Part shown: positions 17,464 through 26,500 of the stretch, one piece after another | Layout of the letters: every line of letters begins with the position of its first letter | How positions within the stretch are numbered: position 1 is the first letter of the stretch | Assembly: GCF_003917135.1 (NCBI RefSeq) | Contig: NZ_RPDI01000002.1 | Coordinates: 1-64,000 of the forward strand | Direction: 5' to 3' | DNA length: 64,000 nucleotides | Source of the DNA: Leucobacter chromiireducens | GTDB taxonomy: Bacteria > Actinomycetota > Actinomycetes > Actinomycetales > Microbacteriaceae | The notes under the pieces: generated by a model | The model's database searches: none | Seen by the model: the letters and a program-made list of their open reading frames with translations, nothing else | What the model was told of the DNA's origin: nothing | Position numbers and translations under genes: made by a program

Positions 17464-17526
17464 CACGCCTCACGGAACGCTGCCGTGAATTCGCTCGGCG
17501 AGGTGCGCCGCGCCCACTCGCTGCGA

Positions 17527-17532
17527 TAGCGT
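17527..17532 (+). promoter_or_regulatory. candidate -10 hexamer for the GarA-like gene
   Basis: TAGCGT lies 57 nt before the preferred GTG start. The same hexamer recurs before the second merR gene, ftsZ and divIVA. A weak hairpin CACGG-N7-CCGTG (17471-17487) just upstream may end the ramB transcript. Confidence 0.35.
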
Positions 17533-17589
17533 AGAGGGACTGAGCCGCCCGGCTCACCGAAGCCCCGAGCAGTAGGAGTGGGTGAGCAC

Positions 17590-18054
17590 GTGAACACCGA
17601 GAATCACGCCCGTCGCGCCGACAACACCGAGGTGCGCGCAACGCAGCAGTTCCGTGAGGATTTGGGGGCGATGATTCGCTCACGGGCGACGGACCTGACC
17701 ATTGACGAGCGCGAAGCGGTCGAGGCGCTTCCCTCGGGCGCCGCACTGCTCGTGGTGCGTCGCGGGCCGGATCTCGGGGCGCGCTTCCTGCTGGATCAGG
17801 AGGTCACGGTTGCCGGCCGTCACCCGGCCGTCGATATCTTCCTCGACGACGTCACGGTCTCGCGCCGTCACGCGGAGTTCCGCCGCTCCGGCACCACGTT
17901 CTCGGTTGCCGACAAGGGCTCACTGAACGGGACCTTCTGCGACGGGGATCGCATCACGGGAGAAGTGGTGCTCGAGGACGGCGTCGAGGTGCAGGTGGGC
18001 AAGTTCCGCTTCACGTTCTTCGCCTCGCGGTTCGACCTCGCAGAAGGCGCGTGA
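17590..18054 (+). CDS. garA: FHA-domain phosphoswitch protein, GarA/OdhI family
   Basis: In actinobacteria this protein inhibits 2-oxoglutarate dehydrogenase when its N-terminal tail is unphosphorylated and is released by Ser/Thr kinases. The 154-residue product has an FHA domain from about 50 to 150 with Gly76-Arg77-His78, the phosphothreonine-binding SRRH at 91-94 and NGT at 113-115. The tail RATQQFRED keeps one Thr (Thr18) where GarA and OdhI have the ETTSVFR motif with two. GTG 17590 is preferred: TAGGAG (17573-17578) is 11 nt upstream, whereas the earlier GTG at 17578 overlaps that site. Next to ftsR and a second merR gene, the order matches Rv1827-Rv1828-Rv1830. Confidence 0.88.
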   Translation: MNTENHARRADNTEVRATQQFREDLGAMIRSRATDLTIDEREAVEALPSGAALLVVRRGPDLGARFLLDQEVTVAGRHPAVDIFLDDVTVSRRHAEFRRSGTTFSVADKGSLNGTFCDGDRITGEVVLEDGVEVQVGKFRFTFFASRFDLAEGA

Positions 18055-18055
18055 G

Positions 18056-18733
18056 ATGACGGGCGCGGCAGCACGCCAGCCCGTTTCCGGCCTCCTCAGC
18101 ATCGGCCAGGTGCTGTCGTACCTGGCCGTCGACTTCGCTGATCTGTCGCCGTCGAAGCTCCGCTTCCTTGAGGAGCAGGGGCTCGTGACGCCCGAGCGAA
18201 CGAAGTCGGGGTATCGGAAGTTCTCGCAGGCGCACATCGAGCGGCTGCGACTCATCCTCACGCTGCAGCGGGATCACTACCTGCCCCTGAAGGTCATCGC
18301 CGAGGTGCTGGACGAGATGGATCAGGGCCGCGACCCGATCATCCCCGGCGCCGCGCGGCGCAGCGCGTCGAGCATCCTCTCGCCGAAGCGTGTCCTGAGC
18401 AGCGACGAGCTGTGCCGCTCGACCGGTGCGAGCACGCGGTTTCTTGGCGAGGCGATCGCGGCCGGGCTGCTCCCGGCGGCCGAGGTCTTCCCGCACGACG
18501 CAGTGGCGCAGCTGACCGCGCTGCTTCGGCTCGCCGAGCGGGGGATCACCCCGCGCCACCTCCGCTCCGTCCGCGTTGCGGTGGAGCGCGAGGCCGAGCT
18601 GATCTCGCGCGCGGCGTCCACCCGGGGCGTGAAGCGTGGCACCCCGGCGGGCGACGAGGAAGCCCTCGAGTTTGCCGGCTATCTCGACACGGTGCGATCC
18701 GGCGTGTTGCGGCGGGCAATTTCCGGGGCCTGA
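18056..18733 (+). CDS. ftsR: MerR-family regulator, FtsR/Rv1828-like
   Basis: A 225-residue DNA-binding protein with an N-terminal MerR-type winged helix (GLLSIGQVLSYL, PSKLRFLEEQGLVTPERTKS, GYRKFSQAHIERLRLI) and a long C-terminal helical effector/dimer domain. Unlike metal-responsive MerR proteins it has no paired regulatory cysteines. Its position directly after the GarA/OdhI-like gene (1-nt gap) is that of C. glutamicum FtsR, a regulator of ftsZ, and of M. tuberculosis Rv1828. A putative inverted-repeat operator occurs just downstream before the second merR gene and again before ftsZ at 52.4 kb, which fits that role. Confidence 0.82.
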   Translation: MTGAAARQPVSGLLSIGQVLSYLAVDFADLSPSKLRFLEEQGLVTPERTKSGYRKFSQAHIERLRLILTLQRDHYLPLKVIAEVLDEMDQGRDPIIPGAARRSASSILSPKRVLSSDELCRSTGASTRFLGEAIAAGLLPAAEVFPHDAVAQLTALLRLAERGITPRHLRSVRVAVEREAELISRAASTRGVKRGTPAGDEEALEFAGYLDTVRSGVLRRAISGA

Positions 18734-18757
18734 GCTGGGCCAGATCCGCGTCGTTTC

Positions 18758-18779
18758 AACCTTCAAGTTCAGCATGAAG
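18758..18779. promoter_or_regulatory. putative MerR-type operator before the second merR gene
   Basis: AACCTTCAA, seven bases, then ATGAAG: an inverted repeat CTTCA-N9-TGAAG. The same nonamer with the same spacing occurs, in reverse orientation, immediately upstream of ftsZ (52388-52409). The dyad is about 30 bp upstream of the -35 element of the following promoter. Confidence 0.55.
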
Positions 18780-18810
18780 GCGACACGGGGAAAATGACGC
18801 TCCACGGTCG

Positions 18811-18839
18811 TTGCACGGGGCTGTGCGTGTGGGTAGCGT
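18811..18839 (+). promoter_or_regulatory. promoter of the second merR gene
   Basis: TTGCAC (18811-18816), 17 bp, TAGCGT (18834-18839): the best-spaced sigma-70-type promoter in the window. The ATG follows at 18882, with GAAAGGAA as ribosome site, giving a leader of about 35 nt. Confidence 0.6.
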
Positions 18840-18881
18840 TGGGGGAGTTGGGCGCGCTCGCGTCCCCGAGAAAGGAACTCA

Positions 18882-19463
18882 ATGAAGGACACGCAGCACC
18901 CGGTGGGGGAAGACGGTTCTTCGCAGACTCTCGGGGAGTCCATCGCGGACGATCTGCTGTTCGACGACGGCCTGCCGCGGCCCAATCAGGACGGCGGCTT
19001 CAAGGGCGCAACCGCGGCCCGCGCGGCCGGCATCAGCTACCGCCAGCTCGACTACTGGGCGCGCACCGGGCTCGTTGAGCCGACCGTGCGCGGTGCGGCT
19101 GGCTCGGGTTCGCAGCGCCTCTACGGCTTCCGCGACATCCTCGTGCTCAAGCTCGTGAAGCGCCTCCTCGACACCGGCATCTCGCTGCAGCAGATCCGCA
19201 CCGCCGTCGCGCAGCTGCACGAGGCCGGTGTTCACGACCTCTCGCAGACCACGCTCATGAGCGACGGCGCCGGCGTCTACCTGTGCACCTCGAGCGACGA
19301 GGTCATCGACCTCGTGAGCCGCGGCCAGGGCGTGTTCGGGATCGCGGTCGGCAAGGTGCTCCGCGAGGTCGAGACCTCGCTCGTCGACATGGACGAGCAT
19401 CGCGAGCAGGCGGCGTCCGTCGACGAGCTCGCTGCGCGCCGCGGCACCCGCAAGATCTCCTAG
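18882..19463 (+). CDS. MerR-family regulator, Rv1830-like
   Basis: A 193-residue regulator with a helix-turn-helix from about 40 (GFKGATAARAAGISYRQLDY, WARTGLVEPTVRGAAGSGS, QRLYGFRDILVLKLVKRLLD) and a C-terminal domain with a VYLCTSSDEVIDLVSRGQ segment. Mycobacterial Rv1830 stands at the same position relative to garA and Rv1828 and has been linked to cell-division control. The 148-bp upstream gap carries its own promoter and a putative FtsR operator, so it need not be co-transcribed with ftsR. It is followed by a strong terminator. Confidence 0.85.
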   Translation: MKDTQHPVGEDGSSQTLGESIADDLLFDDGLPRPNQDGGFKGATAARAAGISYRQLDYWARTGLVEPTVRGAAGSGSQRLYGFRDILVLKLVKRLLDTGISLQQIRTAVAQLHEAGVHDLSQTTLMSDGAGVYLCTSSDEVIDLVSRGQGVFGIAVGKVLREVETSLVDMDEHREQAASVDELAARRGTRKIS

Positions 19464-19500
19464 CGTTCACCGGTCCATCGCCGGGCGGTGGTGCCGAGAA

Positions 19501-19540
19501 ACGCGTGAAGCCCCCTGCCTCGGCAGGGGGCTTCACGCGT
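19501..19540. terminator. perfect bidirectional hairpin terminator
   Basis: ACGCGTGAAGCCCCCTGCC pairs perfectly with its reverse complement across a 2-nt centre (effectively a CTCG loop). It lies between the convergent merR and parA genes and can serve both. No T-run follows on either side, as is usual in high-GC actinobacteria. Confidence 0.85.
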
Positions 19541-19556
19541 GTGCGAGTGTGTGCGC

Positions 19557-20396
19557 CTAGTCGGTCACGGTGGTGGCCTGTGCCGGCGCCTTGCCCGAGC
19601 GGGCGGCGTCCATGCCGGCGCTGCGCAGCACGCGGTCGAGGATCAGGTCGAAGTTGCCCGCCATCTCCTGCGACTGCTCGCCCGGCCACATGTGCACGGG
19701 CTTCGCGGCGCCCTGCGCCTGCTGCAGGGAGGGCCGCTCGGGCAGCTGCGGGGTGAGCACGAGCGGGCCGAACATCTCGCGGAGCTCGCGGATGCGGAAC
19801 TGGTGCTCCATCGACTGCGGCTGCGTGCGGTTGATCAGGATCCCGAGCGGCTGGAGGCGCGGGCTCACGCCGCGGCGGATCTCCTCGATCGCGCGGAGCG
19901 CGCGGTCGGTCGCCGCGACGGCGAACAGGCTCGGCTCAGCGACGACGAGCACGCGGTCGCTCGCAGCCCACGCGGTGCGCGTGAGCGCGTTGAGCGAGGG
20001 CGCGCAGTCGATGAGCACGAGATCGTACTCGGACTCGACGATGGCGAGCGCCTCCTCGAGCTTCCAGATGTCGCGCGCCGACGGGTGCGGGCCGTCGAAG
20101 TTGATGGAGGAGGGGCTGCCGACCATCAGGTCGATCGTGCCGCCCTCGTGGTAGTCGTTCCACCCGCTGTGCGCGATGGCCGCGCGCACGGTCTTCTCCT
20201 TCGGGCTCTCGAGCACGTCGGCGACGTTGAGGAACCCCTCGGGGTTCACCGCGAGGCCGGTGGAGACGTCGGACTGGGGGTCGAAATCGACGACGAGGGT
20301 GCGCAGACCGCGCGAAAACGCTGCCGACGCAAGACCGAGGGTCACCGTGGTCTTTCCGACGCCACCCTTGAGGGAACTCACACTCAATACATGCAC
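19557..20396 (-). CDS. ParA/MinD-type ATPase (orphan)
   Basis: A 279-residue deviant Walker ATPase. The Walker A motif KGGVGKTT is at residues 10-17, followed by DFDPQSDVSTGL (switch I) and the LVLIDCAPSL Walker B region. No parB-like gene or parS-like 14-16 bp palindrome was seen nearby, so this is not the chromosomal parAB locus. Similar orphan ParA proteins in actinobacteria act in division-site or protein positioning, but the role here is open. The GTG start has no ribosome site and lies exactly 6 nt after a TAAACT hexamer, indicating a leaderless message. A C-terminal Gln/Ala-rich tail is likely disordered. Confidence 0.82.
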   Translation of the reverse strand: MHVLSVSSLKGGVGKTTVTLGLASAAFSRGLRTLVVDFDPQSDVSTGLAVNPEGFLNVADVLESPKEKTVRAAIAHSGWNDYHEGGTIDLMVGSPSSINFDGPHPSARDIWKLEEALAIVESEYDLVLIDCAPSLNALTRTAWAASDRVLVVAEPSLFAVAATDRALRAIEEIRRGVSPRLQPLGILINRTQPQSMEHQFRIRELREMFGPLVLTPQLPERPSLQQAQGAAKPVHMWPGEQSQEMAGNFDLILDRVLRSAGMDAARSGKAPAQATTVTD

Positions 20397-20402
20397 AGGA
20401 CG

Positions 20403-20408
20403 AGTTTA
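20403..20408 (-). promoter_or_regulatory. -10 hexamer of leaderless parA
   Basis: On the minus strand TAAACT is separated by 6 nt from the GTG start at 20396. That spacing places transcription start on the first base of the start codon. Confidence 0.5.
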
Positions 20409-20490
20409 GTCGATCTGCCCTGGACGCGAGCTAGTGCGAGTATTTCGTGCTCGCGCAGAGCGGAATTCCGGGGCCCATGCGGACACCCGT

Positions 20491-20534
20491 GCGGGCCGCG
20501 GGATCAGGCAGCACGCCACGATCCCACGGCCCGC
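20491..20534 (-). terminator. hairpin after the M1 peptidase gene
   Basis: GCGGGCC-GC-GGGATC (20491-20505) pairs with GATCCC-AC-GGCCCGC (20520-20534), with one 2-nt internal loop. It starts 10 nt after the peptidase stop codon on the minus strand. No T-run follows. Confidence 0.6.
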
Positions 20535-20544
20535 CAGTGAGGCG

Positions 20545-23223
20545 CTAGTTGCGCTCAGCCGCGTCGTCCCGTCGCCGCAGCCGCGTAGCGAGCAACACGC
20601 CGCCAGCGAGGAGCAGCACCGCGCCGACCGCCGTGGCCGCGAGCGGCAGCGTGCCACCGGTCGTCGCGAGTCCCGGTTGCTCGATCAGGATCGGCCCCCA
20701 GCCGATCACGGTCCCGTCGGCGCGCGCGATGGCGAGGCGGTGCGCGCCGAGCTCGGCGTTCGCCGGGATCGTGAGCCGCAGCTCGCCCTGCGCATCGACG
20801 CGGAGCGATCCGAGGTGTGCCGGCGAGGAGAAGAGCCAGCCCTCGACGGTGCTGCCCGCGAGCGACGCGCCGACGCCGACGGTGATCTGCTCGCCGGGGC
20901 GCACGGTGCCGGGGAACGTGATCAGGCCCTCCAGCGCGGCGGTGAGCGCGGCCGCGTCCGGCGCGACGGGCGCTGCGGTGCCGGGATCCGTGCCCGGATC
21001 CGTGCCCGGATCAGTTCCGGGATCCGTGCCGGGGTCCGGCGCCGCGACGACCTGCGCGGTCGCTTCGCTCACGCGGGTGACCGGGAGGAAGTGCTCCTTC
21101 GTGCCGGTGACCGCGACGGTGATGGTCTTGCCGAGCGCCGATGCGTCCACGGCGAACGTCGCGCCGCTCGCATCGGCCACATCCGCGCCGCCGATGGCCC
21201 ACTGGTAGCTGAACGCCGTGCCCGCTGGCCAGCCAGCGGTCTTCGCGGTGAGGGTCTCGCCGACGCGCGCGGTCCCCGCGATTGTCGGCACGGGTGCCGG
21301 GGAGATCTCGTATTCAGCGACCGCGAGTTCGGTGCTGCACTCGGCGCAGGTGCCGCCGAGGGTGGCGACCTCGGCCGTCGCGCCGATGGTGCCGCCCGAT
21401 GCGGTGTCCGCGACCGTCGCGGCGAACGTGATCGTCGCGTCCGCGCCGGTCGCGGTGGCTGGCACCTGCCAGCTGAGGGTCGTGCCGTCGCGGCTCAGAC
21501 CAGCGGGGAGATCCGCGAGCGTCGCACGCTCGAGCAGCGAGCCTGCGTCGACGGTCACGACGGACGTCGCGAGGGGCACGAACCCGGTGTTCTTCGCGGT
21601 GAGGGTGTACTCGACCTGCTCGCCGCGCGACAGCGCCGCCGAACGCTCCGGCGTGGTGAGGCTCACCGTGAGCTTCTCCGGCCACGCCGGCTTGCCCGGT
21701 TTCATCACCCAGTCGTGCCAGAAGGCGTCGAGGTCGCGGCCGGAGCGTTCCTCGGCGAGCGCCAGCAGTTCGGCGCCCGAGACGCTCTGTCCGCCGTAGC
21801 GAGCCTGCCACTCGGCGACGACGTCGAAGAACGCCTCGTCGCCGATGCTGATCTTCAGCGCCTCCCAGAACTGCGCGCTGCGCGTGTACGTCTGGTAGCC
21901 GTAGAGGAACTTGGAGTCGTTCTGTGCGCCGGGCGGGATCTGCCAGTTCGTGGAGCTCGCTGCGGTCCCATTCCAGGACTCGAAGTAGCTCTGCTCGGTC
22001 GACTTGCCCGAGCCGAAGCCGGCTGGGCTGTTGTAGTGCGTCGGACCCCAGGTCGCCATCCCCTCCGCGATCCAGATGTCGGTCCACGTGGTGGGGGAGA
22101 CGTTGTTGCCGTACCACTGGTGCACGAGCTCGTGGATGAGCGTGTTCCCTGCGACCGATCGCGCGGTGGGGAAGAACGAGCGGTCCTGCGTTTCGAGCGC
22201 GTAGTTGATCTCCGGCGGCACGGTGTCGACCACGACGCCGGTGCTGTTGCCAGGGTACGGACCGTAGACCCGCTCGAGATTCTGCGTGATCTCCTGGAGC
22301 TGGGCGATCCGCGCGCGCACGGTCGCCTTGTTCGAGTCCGAGAGCGTTGCATCGATGAACGACCAGCTCGGGATCGTCCGGCCGTCGCGCAGCTGCACGT
22401 TGCCCTCAACAATCTCGTAGCGCCCGATGCCGATGATCACGAGCTCCGAAGCCATCTGCTTTTGCTGCACCCACTTCCAGGTGGTGCGGGTGCCGTCCGC
22501 GGACGGCGTGCGTGAGGCGAGCTCGCCGTTACTCACCGCGGCCGCGGGCATCGGATCGGAGCCGTCGGCCGCAGCGAGCGTCGAGGGGATGTCGAGCGTG
22601 AAGGTGTACGTCGCCTTGTCCGCCGGGGTGTTGTTGTGCGGGAAGCCGGCCATCATGCCGATCGGCTGGCCGAGCAGCATCGCGCCGTCGCTCGTCGCGC
22701 TCCAGCCCTCAGCCGCGCCGTCCTTGTCGATGTGCGTCACGGGGACGCCGTGGTAGGTGACGGTCGTGGTGAACTCGCCGGACACGGCCACCGCGGGGGT
22801 GACGATCAGCTTGAATGTGATCGCGCCGGGGTCGACCTCACGCCGCCACTCGGCCGGCTGGCCGTTGACCGTCACGGAGTCGACCTCCATGCCCTCGAAA
22901 TCGAGCGAGAACGAGCGCAGCGGTTGCTCGGCGCGGGCGGTCATCGTGGTGGTCGCGGAATCGATGCGGCCGGCAACGAGCGGGCCGGTCTGCACCTCGT
23001 CGGGCGTCCAGGCGAGCGAGACGTCGTAGTTCAGCGCGTCGTAGCCGCCGTTGCCGACGTTCGGGACGACGGGGTCGCCCGAGGTGCGCGGGCCGTCGAT
23101 CGCCGTGTCGGCGAAGGCGGCTGGCGCGGGGAGCGCGAACAGGCCGGCGGCGAGCGCGAGCACTGCGGCGAGTGCAATGGGGCGGCGTGCGCGCACGCCA
23201 CCTCCCGGTGTGATGAGTGTCAT
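20545..23223 (-). CDS. secreted M1-family metallopeptidase with sortase-type anchor
   Basis: An exported 892-residue protein. The signal peptide spans residues ~10-39 (RARRPIALAAVLALAAGLFA, cleavage probably after AFA). The M1 zinc site is complete: His364-Glu365-X2-His368, with Glu387 exactly 18 residues further on. An ALETQ stretch at 342-346 stands where aminopeptidases have GAMEN-like exopeptidase motifs. The C-terminal third has repeat-type beta domains, a TDPG repeat linker, then LATTGG, a hydrophobic helix and an RLRRR tail, the layout of a class E sortase (LAxTG) substrate. It therefore probably acts on peptides at the cell surface. GAAGGAA precedes the ATG at 23223. Confidence 0.87.
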   Translation of the reverse strand: MTLITPGGGVRARRPIALAAVLALAAGLFALPAPAAFADTAIDGPRTSGDPVVPNVGNGGYDALNYDVSLAWTPDEVQTGPLVAGRIDSATTTMTARAEQPLRSFSLDFEGMEVDSVTVNGQPAEWRREVDPGAITFKLIVTPAVAVSGEFTTTVTYHGVPVTHIDKDGAAEGWSATSDGAMLLGQPIGMMAGFPHNNTPADKATYTFTLDIPSTLAAADGSDPMPAAAVSNGELASRTPSADGTRTTWKWVQQKQMASELVIIGIGRYEIVEGNVQLRDGRTIPSWSFIDATLSDSNKATVRARIAQLQEITQNLERVYGPYPGNSTGVVVDTVPPEINYALETQDRSFFPTARSVAGNTLIHELVHQWYGNNVSPTTWTDIWIAEGMATWGPTHYNSPAGFGSGKSTEQSYFESWNGTAASSTNWQIPPGAQNDSKFLYGYQTYTRSAQFWEALKISIGDEAFFDVVAEWQARYGGQSVSGAELLALAEERSGRDLDAFWHDWVMKPGKPAWPEKLTVSLTTPERSAALSRGEQVEYTLTAKNTGFVPLATSVVTVDAGSLLERATLADLPAGLSRDGTTLSWQVPATATGADATITFAATVADTASGGTIGATAEVATLGGTCAECSTELAVAEYEISPAPVPTIAGTARVGETLTAKTAGWPAGTAFSYQWAIGGADVADASGATFAVDASALGKTITVAVTGTKEHFLPVTRVSEATAQVVAAPDPGTDPGTDPGTDPGTDPGTAAPVAPDAAALTAALEGLITFPGTVRPGEQITVGVGASLAGSTVEGWLFSSPAHLGSLRVDAQGELRLTIPANAELGAHRLAIARADGTVIGWGPILIEQPGLATTGGTLPLAATAVGAVLLLAGGVLLATRLRRRDDAAERN
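20980..21037. repeat. 12-bp tandem repeat encoding TDPG units
   Basis: About five imperfect copies of a 12-bp unit (GGATCCGTGCCC and variants, read on the plus strand) encode the (TDPG)n linker of the M1 peptidase. Such a tract is prone to unit-number change between strains. Confidence 0.8.
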
Positions 23224-23529
23224 GTGTTCCTTCGACGGTGGAGGGACAGAGAGCAGCTGCGGGATCGGCGATGATCGCGGCGCAGCTCCCGACCCAGCGT
23301 AGTTCGGTCGGAACGGCACCGCACCGGGCTGCCTGGGCGGAGCCTCTGCACCCCTCCAGGCTGCATCTGGAGCCCCGTGTGCGCGAACGGAGCTGCCGTC
23401 TCGCGGGACGTGCGTCGCAGATCCTGCGGTATTCCGCGCGGGAACCGCTCGAACATGTATCTTGATATCGAACGAATCGCGCGGTCTGGGCAACCGGCGA
23501 CGAGCCGATAGACAGAGAGGTACATCTGC
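23224..23529. other. divergent intergenic region between the M1 peptidase and pyc genes
   Basis: A 306-bp region with no credible gene. It must hold both promoters. The pyc-proximal part is A/T-richer around 23450-23480, with two direct CGAAC copies flanking ATGTATCTTGATAT. GAGAGG at 23514-23519 is the pyc ribosome site. I could not place -10/-35 elements with confidence. Confidence 0.6.
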
Positions 23530-26500
23530 ATGTTTAGGAAAGTTCTGGTTGCCAATCGCGGTGAGATCGCGATCCGCGCGTTTCGCGCAGCGCACGAGCT
23601 CGGGGCCTCGACGGTCGCCGTGTTCCCGTACGAGGATCGCAACTCGCTGCACCGGCTAAAGGCCGACGAGGCCTACCTGATCGGCGAGGTGGGGCACCCG
23701 GTGCGCGCCTACCTCGACGTCGCCGAGATCGTGCGCGTGGCGCGCGAGTCCGGCGCTGACGCGATCTACCCGGGCTACGGCTTCCTCTCCGAGAACCCCG
23801 AGCTTGCGGCCGCCGCGGAGGCCGCGGGCATCCGCTTCATCGGGCCGGGCCGGATCGCGCTCGAGATGGCGGGCAACAAGGTTGCGGCGAAGGAGCACGC
23901 CATCGCCGCGGGCGTTCCCGTGCTCCGCTCGACCCCGCCGTCGCAGGATATCGACGCGCTCATCGCCGGCGCGACCGAGATCGGCTTCCCGGTCTTCGCG
24001 AAGGCGGTCGCCGGCGGCGGCGGGCGCGGCATGCGCCGCGTCGAGCGCGCCGAGGACCTGCGCGACGCGCTCGAGTCGGCCATGCGCGAGGCGGAGTCCG
24101 CCTTCGGCGATGCGACGATGTTCATCGAGCAGGCCGTGCTGCGCCCGCGCCACATCGAGGTGCAGGTGCTCGCCGACGCGACCGGCGAGGCGGTGCACCT
24201 GTTCGAGCGCGACTGCTCGGTGCAGCGCCGCCACCAGAAGGTCGTCGAGATCGCGCCGGCTCCGAACCTCTCCGAGGAGAAGCGGGCGGAGCTCACCCGC
24301 GACGCCATCGCCTTCGCGAAGTCGATCGGCTACGAGAACGCCGGCACCGTGGAGTTCCTGCTCGACACCGAGGGCGAGCGCGCGGGCGAGCACGTGTTCA
24401 TCGAGATGAACCCGCGCATCCAGGTGGAGCACACCGTCACCGAAGAGGTGACCGACATCGACCTCGTGCGCGCGCAGATGCGCATCGCGGCCGGCGCAAC
24501 GCTCGCGGAGCTCGAGCTCACGCAGGATCGCATTCAGCTGCGTGGCGCCGCCCTGCAGTGCCGCATCACCACCGAGGATCCCGCGAACGGCTTCCGCCCC
24601 GATCTCGGCCGCATCACCGCGTACCGCTCGCCGGGCGGCGGCGGCGTGCGCCTCGACGGCGGCACGATCAACGCCGGCGCGCAGATCAGCCCCCACTTCG
24701 ACTCGATGCTCGCGAAGCTCACGTGCCGCGGCCGCACCTTCGAGGACGCCGTGGTGCGCGCACGCCGCGCGCTCGCCGAGTTCCGCATCCGCGGGGTGGC
24801 GACGAACATCCCCTTCCTGCAGGCGGTGCTCGCCGATCCCGATTTCCAGGCCGGCGACGTTGCGACCTCGTTCATTGAGGAGCGGCCGGAGCTGCTCGAG
24901 ATGAACAAGCCGAAGGACCGCGCGACGCGCCTGCTGCAGCACGTCGCGAACGTCACGGTGAACCAGCCGAACGGGCAGCGCCCCGGCCAGCTCGATCCCG
25001 CGGCGAAGCTGCCAGCGCTGGACCTGTCCCAGCCGGCCCCGGCCGGCGCGCGCTCGCGCCTCCGTGAGCTCGGACCCGAGCGGTACGCGCGGAGCCTGCG
25101 CGAGCAGACCGCGCTCGCGGTCACCGAGACCACGTTCCGCGACGCCCACCAGTCGCTGCTCGCGACGCGCGTGCGCACCAAGGACCTCACGCGCATCGCC
25201 CCGTACGTCGCGCGAATGACCCCGCAGCTCTGGTCGGTGGAGGCCTGGGGCGGGGCGACCTACGACGTTGCGCTGCGCTTCCTCGGCGAGGACCCGTGGG
25301 AGCGGCTCGCCGCGCTGCGGGAGACGCTCGGCGACGTGCCCATCCAGATGCTGCTCCGCGGCCAGAACACGGTCGGCTACACCCCGTACCCTGCGAGTGT
25401 CGCGCGCGCGTTCGTCAGTGAGGCGGCGGCCACCGGCGTCGACGTCTTCCGCATCTTCGACGCGCTCAACGACGTGTCCCAAATGCGGGTCGCCATCGAC
25501 GCGGTGCGCGAGACCGGCACCGCGGTCGCCGAGGTGGCGATGGCGTACACCGGCAACCTGCTCTCGCCCGCCGAGGACAAGTACACGCTCGACTACTACC
25601 TCGGCCTCGCCGAGCAGATCGTGGACGCCGGCGCGCACGTGCTCGCCGTCAAGGACATGGCCGGGCTGCTCCGCCCGGCCGCGGCCGCGAAGCTGGTCAC
25701 CGCGCTGCGCGACCGCTTCGAGCTCCCCGTGCACCTCCACACGCACGACACCCCGGGCGGCCAGCTCGCGACGCTGCTCGCGGCGGCGCAGGCCGGCGTC
25801 GACGCCGTTGACGTCGCCTCGGCGCCCATGTCGGGCACGACGAGCCAGCCCTCGCTGTCCGCGCTCGTCGCCGGCCTCGCGAACACGGAGCGGGACACCG
25901 GGCTCGATCCCGACGCGGTGTTCGCGCTCGAGCCCTACTGGGACGCCGTGCGCGCGCTCTACCGGCCGTTCGAGTCGGGCCTGCCGGCACCAACGGGCCG
26001 CGTCTACACGCACGAGATCCCCGGCGGGCAGCTCTCGAACCTGCGCCAGCAGGCGATCGCGCTCGGCCTGGCCGACGACTTCGAGAAGATCGAGGACATG
26101 TACGCGGCGGCAGACCGGATCCTCGGCAGGATCCCGAAGGTGACGCCCTCCTCGAAGGTGGTGGGCGACCTGGCGCTGCACCTCGCGGCGGTCGACGCCG
26201 ATCCCGCCGACTTCGAGGCGAACCCCGAGCAGTACGATGTGCCGGACTCGGTGGTGGGCTTCCTCGCCGGCGAGCTGGGGGAGATCCCCGGCGGCTGGCC
26301 GGAGCCATTCCGATCCAAGGTGCTCGCAGGCCGCGCGGTCGACACCGCGGTCACGCCGGTGAGCGACGCGGACGCCGCGCTCCTCGCGGAGGCCGGGGCG
26401 ACCCGCCGCGACACGCTGAACCGCCTGCTCTTCCCGCAGCCGACGCAGCAGTTCGAGCGCGACCGCGCGCAGTTCGGCGACCTCTCGGTGCTCGACACCC

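Noticed and set aside
17578-17589. GTG 17578 as start of the GarA-like protein
   Set aside because: The codon overlaps the only Shine-Dalgarno sequence (TAGGAG), which fits the GTG at 17590 better.
19557-20396. Chromosomal parAB partition locus
   Set aside because: No parB gene and no parS-type palindrome near the ParA gene, and no origin-linked genes (dnaA, gidB, rnpA) in the window.
23453-23480. LexA-like half sites (CGAAC twice) upstream of pyc
   Set aside because: The two CGAAC copies are direct, not inverted, and no GTTCG partner is present at the right distance.
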